A stretch of 64,000 nt of DNA. Source: Halomonas ventosae. Its GTDB lineage: Bacteria > Pseudomonadota > Gammaproteobacteria > Pseudomonadales > Halomonadaceae. The DNA lies in contig NZ_SNWH01000010.1 of NCBI RefSeq assembly GCF_004361885.1, forward strand, positions 1 to 64,000. The letters run 5' to 3'. A model generated the notes under the pieces. The model saw only the letters and a program-made list of their open reading frames with translations. It was not told the origin of the DNA and ran no database searches. Shown in pieces: positions 1 to 9,930 of this stretch. Every line of letters begins with the position of its first letter. Position 1 is the first letter of the stretch. The translations under genes and the position numbers were made by a program.

Positions 1-95
1 GAGGGCTTAATCGTTCTTCGTGAACCGCCGTGGTACGGAACCGTATGCCCGGTGGTGTGAGAGGACGGGGGAGGCGACTCCCCCTCCTACTCGAT
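1..95 (+). mobile_element. 3' end of a group II intron (domains V and VI)
   Basis: The sequence folds as the end of a bacterial group II intron. Domain V runs from about 22 to 58: ACCGCC (24-29) pairs with GGTGGT (51-56), then GG/CC, a two-base bulge TG (46-47) on the 3' strand, and an upper stem TACG/CGTA. Domain VI follows at about 61-94: GGGGGAG and CTCCCCC close on a GCGA tetraloop, and TCCT-A-CTC on the 3' strand carries the single bulged adenosine expected of the branch point. The intron should end at the AT of CTCGAT (95). The reverse transcriptase gene, if present, lies left of the window. Base 96 is the last base of the gmhB stop codon on the other strand, so the intron sits immediately behind gmhB in antisense orientation. 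Confidence 0.82.
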
Positions 96-707
96 TCAGT
101 ATGCTGTCTGCCTGGCTGGGCAGCTTTGCTCGTCGCTGTCTCCCCGGGCCAGCAGCCAATCCACGAAGGTGGCCAGGTCATCGAACACCTTCGCCCCCTC
201 TAGCCTCTTCCCCTGTTGCTCCATGCTCTGTTGCTCCGTTCGAAGGCCCTTGCCAGTGCGAACCAGTACTGTCCGACAGCCCATGATCTTGCCGGCCTTC
301 AGGTCGCGCTGACTATCTCCGACCATCCAGCTGCTCTCAAGGTTCTTCATCCCCAATGCGCGCCTAATCTCTTCCAGCATGCCTGGCAAGGGTTTGCGAC
401 ATCTGCAGCCGTCCTCAGGTCCATGCGGGCAGTAAGCGATATGGGCAATCTCCCCACCCGCTTCGCGAACCAGCTCATGGAGGCGTGCATGGATGGCCTT
501 CAAGGCTTCCTCATCATAATAACCACGGGCAATGCCAGATTGGTTGGTGGCAACAGCCACTGTCCAACCGGCGCGGCTGAGCCTAGCGATGGCGGTTATG
601 GAGGAGGGATAGGGGGTCCATTCTTTCAGGGACTTCACGTAATTGTCGGAGTCGTGGTTGATGACGCCGTCACGGTCGAGGATCACGAGACGGTCAGGTA
701 AGGGCAT
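96..707 (-). CDS. gmhB: D-glycero-beta-D-manno-heptose 1,7-bisphosphate 7-phosphatase
   Basis: A HAD-family phosphatase of 203 residues that removes the 7-phosphate from heptose bisphosphate in the ADP-heptose pathway for LPS core, in the cytoplasm. The nucleophile motif DRDGVIN is at 11-17, ATNQSG near 53-58, and GDSQRD near 130-135. A zinc cluster typical of GmhB is formed by Cys93, His95, Cys101 and Cys103 (CPHG...CRC). The start at 707 is chosen because AAGGAGA lies a few bases upstream; an upstream in-frame ATG at 737 has no such site. The other heptose genes hldD and hldE lie 3-11 kb away. In Pseudomonas gmhB is followed by an acyltransferase gene; here an intron end touches its stop codon. 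Confidence 0.93.
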   Translation of the reverse strand: MPLPDRLVILDRDGVINHDSDNYVKSLKEWTPYPSSITAIARLSRAGWTVAVATNQSGIARGYYDEEALKAIHARLHELVREAGGEIAHIAYCPHGPEDGCRCRKPLPGMLEEIRRALGMKNLESSWMVGDSQRDLKAGKIMGCRTVLVRTGKGLRTEQQSMEQQGKRLEGAKVFDDLATFVDWLLARGDSDEQSCPARQTAY

Positions 708-746
708 GGGGAGTCTCCTTGCCGGCTTGATGCTCAATCACCGGAG

Positions 747-762
747 TGTTTCACGTGGAACA
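747..762 (-). other. parS centromere-like site 1
   Basis: The minus strand reads TGTTCCACGTGAAACA, which fits the ParB-binding consensus TGTTNCACGTGAAACA at every position. It lies in the gap between gmhB and the glyS terminator. The second site at 824-839 is the same 16-mer in the opposite orientation, 77 bp away centre to centre. Confidence 0.85.
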
Positions 763-823
763 TTGCCTTCCAAGCGGTCAAGTGGTCAGAGCTAGTCTGT
801 TTGAGTCCTGCTCGCATCTCGAA

Positions 824-839
824 TGTTCCACGTGAAACA
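824..839 (+). other. parS centromere-like site 2
   Basis: The plus strand reads TGTTCCACGTGAAACA, identical to the reverse complement of site 1. ParB would load here and spread, and ParA would segregate the origin region. In Pseudomonas, parS sites cluster within roughly 15 kb of oriC, where gmhB, glyS and glyQ also lie, so the location agrees with an origin-proximal window. Confidence 0.85.
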
Positions 840-854
840 ATCGAATAACGCATG

Positions 855-884
855 AAAAAGGCCGGCGAACACCATCGCCGGCCT
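855..884 (-). terminator. Rho-independent terminator of glyQ-glyS
   Basis: AGGCCGGCGA (859-868) and TCGCCGGCCT (875-884) form a perfect 10-bp stem with a six-base loop. On the minus strand it is followed by a run of five T (complement of 855-859, sharing one base with the stem). It lies about 20 bases after the glyS stop codon and separates glyS from the parS pair and gmhB. Confidence 0.88.
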
Positions 885-904
885 CAGGGACGTCAAGAGG
901 GGTG

Positions 905-2970
905 CTACTGCTGCAGCAAGGCGATATCCGCCACTTCCAGGAAGAGGGCCTGAAGGCTGGCAAGCAATGCCAGACGATTGCGACGTATCTCGGGATCCTC
1001 GGCCATCACCATGACCTGATCGAAGAAGGTGTCCACCGGCTCTCGCAGGCCGGCCAGTGCGTCTAGAGCCTCGCTGTAGTGAGCCGCAGAGAAGAGTGGC
1101 ATTACCGTATGACGACACGATGCCAGTGCCTCGTAGAGCGCCTTCTCGGCGGATTCCTGAAGCAGGCCAGCGTCGACTTCGGTGGTGCCATCATGCTGCT
1201 GCTTGCTCAGGATGTTGGAGACCCGCTTGTTAGCGGCGGCCAGGGCGGAGGCTTCCTCGCGATGGGAGAAACCCTGGACGGCACGCAGACGACGCGCGAA
1301 GTCGAGTGGCTGGGTTACCGGACGAGCACGCACGGCCAGGTAGACCTCGGTATCGATGCCCTCGTCATGGGCCCAGGCGCGGAAGCGGTCGAGCATATAG
1401 GTGAGTACCTCGTCCACCAGCCCTTCGGCGTAGGGCAACTCCTGATGCTGTGCTGCAGCCAGTTCGAGCAACTCACGCAGGTCGAGGGCCAGCTGGCCCT
1501 CGACCAGGATATTGATCACGCCGATGGCGGCGCGGCGCAAGGCGAAGGGGTCCTTGGTACCGCTGGGACGCTGGCCGATACCGAAGATCCCGGTGAGGGT
1601 GTCGAGGCGATCGGCCAGCGCCAGCGCCAGGCCGGTGCGAGTCTGGGGGATGACATCGCTGGCGAAGCGGGGTAAATACTGCTCCTCGAGAGCCTGCGCT
1701 ACCTCGGCTGGTTCGCCGTCGTTGACGGCATAGTAGCGGCCCATAATGCCCTGGAGCTCAGGGAACTCGAGGACCATCTCGGTGACCAGATCGCATTTTC
1801 CCAGCTCAGCGGCACGACGCGCTTGCGTCACGTCGGCGTCGATGCGACCCGCGATGAAGGCCGCCACGGCGGCGTTGCGATGTGCCTTGTCTGCCAGGGT
1901 GCCGAGTTTCTGTTGAAACACCACGCCGGCCAGTTCGGGGGCCCGGTCCGCCAATGGGCGACGCCGATCGGTATCGTAGAAGAAGGCGGCATCGGCCAGG
2001 CGCGGGCGGATCACCTTCTCGTTACCGTGGATCACCTGTGCCGGATCGAGGCTGTCGATGTTGGCGATGGTGATAAACAGCGGCTTGAGCTGGCCTTCAT
2101 GCCCCAGCAGGTGAAAGTATTTCTGGTTGGCCTTCATGGAGGAGATCAGGCATTCGGCGGGTACTTCAAGGAAGCGCTCGTCGAAGCTGCCGGTCAGGGC
2201 CACGGGCCACTCCACCAGGCCGCTAACCTCGACGAGCAGCGCTTCATCAATCACGGCCGTGGCGTCCTGCACCTCGGCCTCGGCCAGTACCTGCTCGCGG
2301 ATGCGCTCGCGGCGGCTGGCGCGATCGGCCAGCACCCAGGCTTGCTCCAGGGCGCCGAGGTAGTCATCGGCATGGGCCAGTTCGATGGGCGCCGGCGCGT
2401 GAAAGCGGTGGCCGCGGGTGGTGCGTCCTGCCTGCAGGCCCAGGGCACTGGCCTCGACAACCTCGCTACCGTAGAGCATGACCAGCCAATGCACCGGGCG
2501 CGAGAACTCCACCCGCGACGCACCCCAACGCATGTTCCTGGGTACTGGCAGGGCGCTGATGGCCTTCTCGACGATGCCGGGAAGCAGCGCTGTGGTGGCC
2601 TCACCCTCCTGCTGTTCGCGGTAACCGAGCCAGGTGCCCTTGTCGGTCTCGAGCTGAATCAGCTCATCCACCGCGACCCCGCAGGAGCGGGCGAAGCCTT
2701 CAGCGGCCTTGGTCGGCTGGCCCTCCTTGAAGGCGGCGGCCAGGGCCGGGCCACGGCGCTCGACCTCGCGGTCGGGCTGCTTGTCGGCCAGCTCGCGGAT
2801 CTGGACAGCCAGGCGGCGCGGGCTGCCATGGGCGAGAACCTCGCCTAAGTCGATGTCGGCTTCGGCGAGCCCCCGGCGGATGCCCTCGGCAAGCGCGTCG
2901 GAGAGATCATCGATGGCATTCGGGGGCAGTTCCTCGACACCCAGTTCAACCAGAAGGGTATTGGCAGCCA

Positions 2971-2974
<4 letters not shown>
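905..2974 (-). CDS. glyS: Glycyl-tRNA synthetase beta subunit
   Basis: The 689-residue beta chain of the bacterial alpha2-beta2 glycyl-tRNA synthetase, the same length as in E. coli. It begins with the family's [12 protein letters not shown] segment and carries the tRNA-binding body and the C-terminal anticodon-binding domain. The glyQ stop codon overlaps the glyS start (ATGATG, 2974-2969), so the two are translationally coupled. Either of the two adjacent ATG codons could be used. A strong terminator follows the gene. Confidence 0.97.
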
Positions 2975-3930
<956 letters not shown>

Positions 3931-4026
3931 TGCGGAAGCACCGTTGGCCATGAATTCACGAGCCGTCAAGTATACAATCACCGGAAGATCGGTTATAGGC
4001 GCAGGCCCGGAGACAAGAGGATTCCC

Positions 4027-4989
4027 ATGATTGTAGTGACAGGCGGGGCCGGCTTCATCGGCTCGAACCTGGTCAAGGCACTCAATGCCCGTGGCCATGA
4101 CGAGGTGCTGGTGGTCGACGACCTCAGCGACGGGACCAAGTTCGTCAACCTTGCAGACTGCACGCTCGGCGATTATCTGGACAAGGAGGAGTTCCTCGCC
4201 CGGGTGAAAGCGGCGCTGAATGGGGAGGCGTCGCACCTGCCGCCCATCGAGGCGATCTTCCACGAGGGCGCCTGCTCGGACACCACCGAGTGGAACGGGC
4301 GCTTCATGCTTGAGAACAACTTCGAGTATTCCAAAGTACTGCTGAACTTCTGCCAGCGCCAGGGCATTCCCTTCATCTATGCCTCCTCGGCGGCCATCTA
4401 CGGGGGCAGCGAGGTGTTCTTCGAGGCCCCCGAGCACGAGAAGCCGCTCAACGTCTACGGCTACTCCAAGCTGCTGTTCGACCAGTACGTGCGTGCCCGC
4501 CACGACGACTTCATCAGCCAGGTGGTGGGCTTGCGCTACTTCAACGTCTACGGGCCCCGGGAGCAGCACAAGGGCAAGATGGCCAGCGTCGCCTACCACC
4601 ACCACACCCAGATCAGCGCCGGCCAGAATGTGAAGCTGTTCGGTGCCTGGGAGGGCTATGAGGCCGGCATGCAGAGCCGCGACTTCGTCTATGTGGGGGA
4701 CGTGGTGGATGTCAACCTCTGGTTCCTGGATCATCCCGAGGCCTCCGGCATCTTCAACCTGGGCACCGGCAGTGCCGAGCCCTTCAAGGCCATCGGCGAG
4801 ACCGTGGTCGACTACTATGGCCGCGGCAGGATCGAGTACATCGACTTCCCCGAGGAACTCAAGGGTCGCTACCAGAGCTACACGCGGGCCGACATCAGCC
4901 GCCTACGCGAGGCCGGCTACGATGGCGAGTTCCGTAGCGTGGCCCAGGGGGTGCGCGAGTACCTGGAGTGGCTGAATGGGAAGGGATGA
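4027..4989 (+). CDS. hldD: ADP-L-glycero-D-manno-heptose 6-epimerase
   Basis: Last enzyme of ADP-heptose synthesis, converting ADP-D-glycero- to ADP-L-glycero-D-manno-heptose. It is an extended short-chain dehydrogenase of 320 residues. The NADP-binding motif TGGAGFIG is at 5-12 and the catalytic Tyr144-x3-Lys148 lies in VYGYSKL. The start at 4027 follows AGAGGA and places the Rossmann motif at the very N-terminus as in the family; the much longer open frame upstream is antisense to glyQ. The heptosyltransferase gene that uses its product overlaps its 3' end by 14 bases. Confidence 0.95.
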   Translation: MIVVTGGAGFIGSNLVKALNARGHDEVLVVDDLSDGTKFVNLADCTLGDYLDKEEFLARVKAALNGEASHLPPIEAIFHEGACSDTTEWNGRFMLENNFEYSKVLLNFCQRQGIPFIYASSAAIYGGSEVFFEAPEHEKPLNVYGYSKLLFDQYVRARHDDFISQVVGLRYFNVYGPREQHKGKMASVAYHHHTQISAGQNVKLFGAWEGYEAGMQSRDFVYVGDVVDVNLWFLDHPEASGIFNLGTGSAEPFKAIGETVVDYYGRGRIEYIDFPEELKGRYQSYTRADISRLREAGYDGEFRSVAQGVREYLEWLNGKG

Positions 4990-6016
4990 GCCCGGATGGC
5001 ACGGCGGCGGGGAGGGGGAGCGCATCCTGGTGGTGGGGCCTTCCTGGGTCGGCGATATGGTCATGGCGCAGAGCCTCTTCAAGACCCTGAAGGCGAGGCA
5101 GCCGGACAGCCGGATCACCGTGGTGGCCCCCGCCTGGTCACGGTCGATCCTCGAGCGCATGGACGAGGTCGACGAGGTCGCCAACCTCGAGGTGGGGCAT
5201 GGCCAGTTCGGCTTGGCCATCCGACGGCGACTCGCTCACGCCCTGCGGGGACACTTCGATCAGGCCATCGTGTTGCCGCGTTCCTGGAAGTCGGCACTGG
5301 TGCCCTTCCTGGCGCGCATCCCGTGGCGCACCGGCTTCACCGGCGAGCAGCGGCTGTGGCTGCTCAATGACCGCCGACGCCTCGACAAGATGGTGCTGGA
5401 CCAGACCGTCAAGCGCTTCGTGGCCCTGGGCCTGCCGGCGGAGGAATCGGCACGCGGGGATTTCCCCATTCCGCGGCCGCGGTTGCGGCTGGATACCGAG
5501 AACCTGGTCGAGTGCCGCGTCGAACTGGGGCTTTCCTCCCGTCCGGCCATCGGCATGATGCCGGGGGCCGAATACGGCCCGGCCAAGCAGTGGCCGCTTG
5601 GCTATTTCCGGGAGCTGGCAAGAGGGCTGGTGGTGGAGGGTTACGAGGTCCGCGTGCTGGGCGGACCCAAGGAGGTGGAGGCCGGCGAGGCGATCGCCGA
5701 TGATCTTCCCCATACCCACAACCTGTGTGGCAGGACGCGGCTGGCGGATGCCGTCGACCTGCTCGGTGACTGCGAGCAGGTGGTGACCAACGATTCCGGG
5801 CTGATGCATGTGGCGGCCGCGGTGGGGACTCGTGTGCAGGCCATCTACGGGTCTTCCTCGCCCGCCTATACGCCACCCTTGACCGAGAATGCCGAGGTAC
5901 ACTATCTCGGCCTTGACTGTTCGCCCTGTTTCCAGCGCACCTGCCCACTGGGCCATACCAACTGCCTCAATCATCTGATGCCCGAGCGCATCCTGCGTTC
6001 GATACTGGCGAGTTAG
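4976..6016 (+). CDS. waaF: ADP-heptose:LPS heptosyltransferase II
   Basis: A GT9 glycosyltransferase of 346 residues (E. coli WaaF 348) that adds the second heptose to the inner core at the cytoplasmic face of the inner membrane. The N-terminal motif [19 protein letters not shown] and the C-terminal [14 protein letters not shown] (donor-site loop) are typical, as is the Cys-rich end [15 protein letters not shown]. The only in-frame ATG is at 4976 inside hldD, which implies translational coupling. It could in principle act on another heptose, but of the three GT9 genes here this one looks most like WaaF. Confidence 0.88.
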   Translation: MGRDEPGWHGGGEGERILVVGPSWVGDMVMAQSLFKTLKARQPDSRITVVAPAWSRSILERMDEVDEVANLEVGHGQFGLAIRRRLAHALRGHFDQAIVLPRSWKSALVPFLARIPWRTGFTGEQRLWLLNDRRRLDKMVLDQTVKRFVALGLPAEESARGDFPIPRPRLRLDTENLVECRVELGLSSRPAIGMMPGAEYGPAKQWPLGYFRELARGLVVEGYEVRVLGGPKEVEAGEAIADDLPHTHNLCGRTRLADAVDLLGDCEQVVTNDSGLMHVAAAVGTRVQAIYGSSSPAYTPPLTENAEVHYLGLDCSPCFQRTCPLGHTNCLNHLMPERILRSILAS

Positions 6017-6168
6017 GCCAGTTTCTCGTGCGCTTCGATCAGGGTCGGCTCATCGGAGCCTAGCGATACGCTCACCACCGCCATGCTCCTGTATCCCCGT
6101 CTGCAGGTGGAAACACACGCACCGAGATCCGACCATGCCCAGGGCCGGAAGCCGAATGTGCCACTGCG
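6017..6168. other. Intergenic gap with a 23-codon minus-strand ORF
   Basis: This 152-bp gap separates convergent waaF and the GT2 gene. On the minus strand an ATG at 6084 opens 23 codons ending in a TAA at 6013-6015 that overlaps the waaF stop. The peptide starts MAVVSVSLGSDEP. I see no ribosome binding site and no family match. It may be a remnant or chance. No clear terminator hairpin is visible. Confidence 0.3.
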
Positions 6169-6939
6169 TCAGCCCAGCCTCACCTGGTCCGCTCTTTCCT
6201 TCTCGTGGAGTTCGTTGAGCTTGGCGTACTTCATGTAGGCATGAAAGGCGGTGGTCACGGCTACCGTCATCCCGTCTGCGCCCTGGAGCAGGCCGCCCTT
6301 GAGGATCAGCTTTCGCAGCATGGCGCTCAGTGCATGCCAGGTTGGGCGGCAGCGGGAGGGTCCCTTTCCTCGCTGCTTCATCGCCCAGGCATCCCGGCTC
6401 GAGAGCTGGTCGATGCGAACGATCCAGTGGGAGAGGTCGCGGTAGGTGAAGTGCCGGATATGGCCCCCCGTGTCCAGGACCTGGGGGGCCTTTATGGAAG
6501 AGTGGGCCCTCTTTGGCAGGTACCCCGAGGTGGTGCGATTGTAGAGTCGTGTCACGGGGTCTGGATAGAAGCCGGCGGCCTTGATCCAGTGGTGGCCGGC
6601 GAAGTTGCGGCGCTTGAAGCGATAGGCGATGTGGGGATCATCCAGCGCCAGTGAGCGGATGGCGGCGATGGCATCCTCCTCGAGTCGCTCGTCGGCATCC
6701 AGGGCCAGGATCCAGTCATTTCGCGCCCGGGGCACCGCAAAGGCCTTCTGGGGGCCGTCACCGAGGTAGGGCTGATGGATGACCTGGGCCCCCTCGCGCT
6801 CGGCGATCGCCACGGTATCGTCACGGCTCCCCGAGTCGACGACGATCACCTCGTCACAGACGGGGCGCAGCGAGGCGATGCAGTCGGCGATATTCTCCGC
6901 CTCGTCGAGGGTGATGATGATGCCGGTGATCGGTGTCAT
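6169..6939 (-). CDS. GT2 glycosyltransferase, WaaE/KdtX-like LPS core enzyme
   Basis: A 256-residue family 2 (GT-A fold) glycosyltransferase. The N-terminus ITGIIITLDEAENIADC, the VIVVDSGSRDDT motif and ALDADERL (the DxD metal and nucleotide-sugar site) are clear. Together with the short length and a C-terminus ending in AYMKYAKLNELHEKE, they resemble the WaaE/KdtX enzymes that add a hexose to the first heptose of the core. The start at 6939 overlaps the stop of the upstream GT9 gene in an ATGA, so the two are coupled. The exact sugar cannot be read from the sequence. Confidence 0.8.
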   Translation of the reverse strand: MTPITGIIITLDEAENIADCIASLRPVCDEVIVVDSGSRDDTVAIAEREGAQVIHQPYLGDGPQKAFAVPRARNDWILALDADERLEEDAIAAIRSLALDDPHIAYRFKRRNFAGHHWIKAAGFYPDPVTRLYNRTTSGYLPKRAHSSIKAPQVLDTGGHIRHFTYRDLSHWIVRIDQLSSRDAWAMKQRGKGPSRCRPTWHALSAMLRKLILKGGLLQGADGMTVAVTTAFHAYMKYAKLNELHEKERADQVRLG

Positions 6940-8036
6940 GAGATCGTCTCGTGGCTCGGGAGGTGACGCAGGAGATCGGCGATGCGGCTCGCCGCGGCTT
7001 CCAGGTCGATGCTGTCCATGTTGTGCTCGCCGGCCCCGGGGGGGGGGCAGAAGGCCAACCGGTGGGCCTCGGCATTGCAGGTCCGCCAGCGCAGTGGGGT
7101 GGCAGAGCGCCGTGATGGATAGAAGCCCGCAGTGGGCCGGTCCAGGCAACCGGCGATGTGCAAGGGGCCGGTAGAGCCGGCAATCAACAGGTCGCAAGCC
7201 GACAGGCTAAGGGCGAAGTCATCGAGCCCGTGGCGAGGTGGCAGCAGGACGGCCGTTATCCCCTCGCCGGCCAGGCGCTCGCGAAGACTATCGGCCGCGG
7301 CTTCCTCGCCCGGGCCGGCGGTGAGCACCCAGGCTGGCGCGCGCGCGCTCGCCCCGGCCAGTCGCGCTTGTATGTTCAGCACCAGGCTCGCATAGCGCTC
7401 GAGGGAGAGGTTCACGGCCGAACCGCCGCTGCCGGGATGCAGGAACAGCCAGCGGCGCGAGCCGTCCAGGCCCAGCTCATCGGTGATACGCTCCCGCTGC
7501 ACCGCGCGGGTACCTTCGGGTAGTGGCCAGTAGGGCGGCTCGGGGCGTGGTGGCACCGCGAGTCCGAGTTCCACCAGCAGCGCCTCGGCGAGCTCCAGGT
7601 TGTAGACGTATTCGGGCTTCTCGGAACGCGACCTGCGCTGCACGATGCGTCGATTATAGAATAGCTGGGCCCACTGGGTGGCCGGGGCCAGGCGCAGCGG
7701 AATGCCGGCCCGCCAGCCCAGCCAGCCGATGCGCGGGGTGGAGAAGAGCGTCAGCAGGGCGTCGAAGCGCGCCTCGCGCAGGCGCTGGAGCAGCGTTCGG
7801 CACCCCGCTCGGCCGCTGGCGTTACCCGGGTCGATCAGCACTTCGTCGATCCAGGGGCACTGCCTGGCCAGCGGCGCGGTATAGGCAGGAACCAGCACGC
7901 TGACACGGGGCGCCGAAGCGGCCGCCTTGAGGCAGGCAAGTGCCGGCCAGGCGAGCATGAAATCGCCGATCTTGTCGTTGCGCACGACCAGCAGGCGAGG
8001 CTCGCCCCCATCACCCTCAGGGCATTGTGTCATCAT
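6936..8036 (-). CDS. GT9 family heptosyltransferase-like protein
   Basis: A 366-residue GT9 protein. It shows the N-terminal VVRNDKIGDFMLAWPAL motif, a FLHPGSGGSAVNLSLE segment and the donor-site loop GSTGPLHIAGCLDRP. It is diverged from WaaF and WaaC, so the transferred sugar is uncertain. The start is placed at the first of two adjacent ATG codons (8036), preceded by GGGAG; an upstream in-frame codon at 8063 is less likely. It forms a two-gene unit with the GT2 gene and is divergent from the GT4 gene, whose ribosome binding site lies only about 30 bp away. Confidence 0.8.
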   Translation of the reverse strand: MMTQCPEGDGGEPRLLVVRNDKIGDFMLAWPALACLKAAASAPRVSVLVPAYTAPLARQCPWIDEVLIDPGNASGRAGCRTLLQRLREARFDALLTLFSTPRIGWLGWRAGIPLRLAPATQWAQLFYNRRIVQRRSRSEKPEYVYNLELAEALLVELGLAVPPRPEPPYWPLPEGTRAVQRERITDELGLDGSRRWLFLHPGSGGSAVNLSLERYASLVLNIQARLAGASARAPAWVLTAGPGEEAAADSLRERLAGEGITAVLLPPRHGLDDFALSLSACDLLIAGSTGPLHIAGCLDRPTAGFYPSRRSATPLRWRTCNAEAHRLAFCPPPGAGEHNMDSIDLEAAASRIADLLRHLPSHETIS

Positions 8037-8074
8037 CCGGGCTCCCGAGCCCCAACACCGCAAAGGAGACCCCC

Positions 8075-9214
8075 TTGTCCCGCAAGGTCATGCATATCTG
8101 CCTCTCGAACGGCTGGGGCGGACTGGAAATGTATCCGTCGCGCATTATACCCGAGCTGAGACGGCAGGGGTGGGAGGCCCATGGCCTGGGGCTGGCGGGG
8201 TCTCGGGTCGCCGCGAGTCTGGTCGAGGCCGGCATCACGCCGCTGACCGTGGCCTCCCGTGGCCAGGCCCTGCTGAGGGTGGGGCGCCTGCTCCGATACC
8301 TGAAGGCCCACGATATCCGGATACTCCACTGCCACAAGTCCAGCGACCTTCGCCTGGCGGCCCTGCTGGTGACCCTGCGTCCCTCGCTGCGGCTCTGCTT
8401 CACCGACCACATGGGCGTCACGCGTCCCAAGAAGGATCCCTACCATCGCTGGGCCTACGGCAAGGTGACGCGCCTCTTTTCCATCAGCGAGGCGACACGG
8501 CAACGTAACCTGGCGGCCTTCCCGTTGCCGCCCGGGCGCATCCGCCGGCTCTACCTGGGCATCGACCCGGCACCCTATGTGCCGCGCCTCACCGAGACCG
8601 AGCGACGGGCGCTGCGCGACGCGCTCGGTATCCCGCCGGGGGGGGTGGTCATCGGCGTGCCGGGGCGGCTGACGCCAGGCAAGGGCCAGGCCGTCTGGGT
8701 CGAGGCACTGGCCGGGCTCAGCGAGCACTATCCGGCACTGACCTGGCACGGGGTGCTGATCGGCGGGCTGAGCGCCGCGGAGGGCAGCAGCGAGGCCTTC
8801 GTGGCCGAGCTACGCGACCGCGTGGCCGAACTCGGCCTGGGCGAGCGACTGACCTTCGCCGGCTTCCGGAGTGACCTGCCGAGGCTGTTCGAGGCCCTGG
8901 ACATCGTCTGCGTGCCGTCGCGCAACGAGGCCTTCGGCCTGACGGTGATCGAGGCCATGGCCGCAGGCAAGGCCGTGGTCGGCGCCGACAGCGGGGCCAT
9001 TCCCGAGCTCATCGACGGCGAGACGGGCCGCCTTGCCGCGCCCGATGATCCCCTGGCCTGGCGTGACGCCATGGGGGAGCTGGCCGGGGACGCCACACTG
9101 AGGCTGCGCCTGGGGGAGGCGGCTCAAAAGAAAGTGAATGCTCACTTCACCCTGGCGGCCCACGTGCAGGGCCTGGTGGAGGCTTATGCCGATGCCTTGG
9201 TGGGGGCGTCGTAG
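8075..9214 (+). CDS. GT4 family glycosyltransferase with TTG start
   Basis: A GT-B glycosyltransferase of 379 residues, probably acting in LPS core or O-chain assembly. The donor-binding half contains IGVPGRLTPGKGQ and the EX7E motif in EAFGLTVIEAMAAGK, followed by GAIPELIDGE. I chose a TTG start at 8075 because AAAGGAGA (8062-8069) lies at ideal spacing and the family's N-terminal beta strand (VMHICLSNGWGG) begins just after. The in-frame ATG at 8027 would overlap the divergent GT9 gene and has no such site. The 3' end overlaps convergent kdkA by 31 bases. Confidence 0.83.
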   Translation: MSRKVMHICLSNGWGGLEMYPSRIIPELRRQGWEAHGLGLAGSRVAASLVEAGITPLTVASRGQALLRVGRLLRYLKAHDIRILHCHKSSDLRLAALLVTLRPSLRLCFTDHMGVTRPKKDPYHRWAYGKVTRLFSISEATRQRNLAAFPLPPGRIRRLYLGIDPAPYVPRLTETERRALRDALGIPPGGVVIGVPGRLTPGKGQAVWVEALAGLSEHYPALTWHGVLIGGLSAAEGSSEAFVAELRDRVAELGLGERLTFAGFRSDLPRLFEALDIVCVPSRNEAFGLTVIEAMAAGKAVVGADSGAIPELIDGETGRLAAPDDPLAWRDAMGELAGDATLRLRLGEAAQKKVNAHFTLAAHVQGLVEAYADALVGAS

Positions 9215-9930
9215 GCCTCGCGGATGGCCAGCATGGCGCCGCGGGCACCGAACTTCGCCAGCGAGCGTTCGAGACGTGCCAGGTTGCCCGCCTGCCAGGC
9301 GCCCTGGGGCCGCAGCCGGCAGCGGTCGAGGTCGATCAGCCACACCTCGCCGTGCGGGTCGACCAGCAGGTTGCGTGCATTGAGGTCCACGTGATCCAGG
9401 CCGGCGTCGTGAAAGCGCCGCAGGGTCGTGCCGACGCGTTTAAGCAGGGCGGGGTCGGTTTCATCCTGCTGCAGGAGCTCTGCCAGGGCGCGGGCGCCAG
9501 GGATGCGCTCGGTGATCAGCGCCGCCCGGTAGCTGAGCCCGTGGCGCGTCACCCGCGCGGCAACCGGGCGTGGCACGGGCAGGCCGCGCGCATGCAACGC
9601 GGCGGTCAGGCGCATCTCGCGAAAGGCCCGGGTTCCCTCCAGGCCGGTCCACAGGTAGCGGTCGTCGCTGAGCCGGGCGATGAGGCCGCCGCGCCGGTAG
9701 GGCCTGAGCACCCATTGGGCGCCCGGCTCGAAGTCGCCGGCATCCACGAAGAGGCTGGCGCCACGGCCGGGGGCCTCGCCGACCACCCGGCCGGCGTCGC
9801 GCCACCAGGCGGGATCGAAGCCTTGAGGGGGGAGGGGCGGCGCCGTTTGTGACGCCCGGTCGGCGTCACATAAACTGTCCGCATCATATAGAATGAAAAT
9901 CTTTCCCGCGCGATACGTTGCCAACCGCAT
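9184..9930 (-). CDS. kdkA: 3-deoxy-D-manno-octulosonic acid (Kdo) kinase
   Basis: A 248-residue kinase with a eukaryotic-like protein kinase fold that phosphorylates Kdo at O4 on lipid A. It resembles Haemophilus KdkA along its length: WWRDAGRVVGEAPGRGA, LRPYRRGGLIARLSDDRY, and the catalytic HDAGLDHVDLNARNLL followed by LIDLDRCRL. The open frame extends upstream to 10065, but similarity starts at GKIFILYDAD, so the ATG at 9930 is preferred. That start shares the palindromic CATG with the start of the divergent GT9 gene, so one of the two starts may be wrong. The kinase fits a core with a single phosphorylated Kdo. Confidence 0.87.
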   Translation of the reverse strand: MRLATYRAGKIFILYDADSLCDADRASQTAPPLPPQGFDPAWWRDAGRVVGEAPGRGASLFVDAGDFEPGAQWVLRPYRRGGLIARLSDDRYLWTGLEGTRAFREMRLTAALHARGLPVPRPVAARVTRHGLSYRAALITERIPGARALAELLQQDETDPALLKRVGTTLRRFHDAGLDHVDLNARNLLVDPHGEVWLIDLDRCRLRPQGAWQAGNLARLERSLAKFGARGAMLAIREAYDAPTKASA

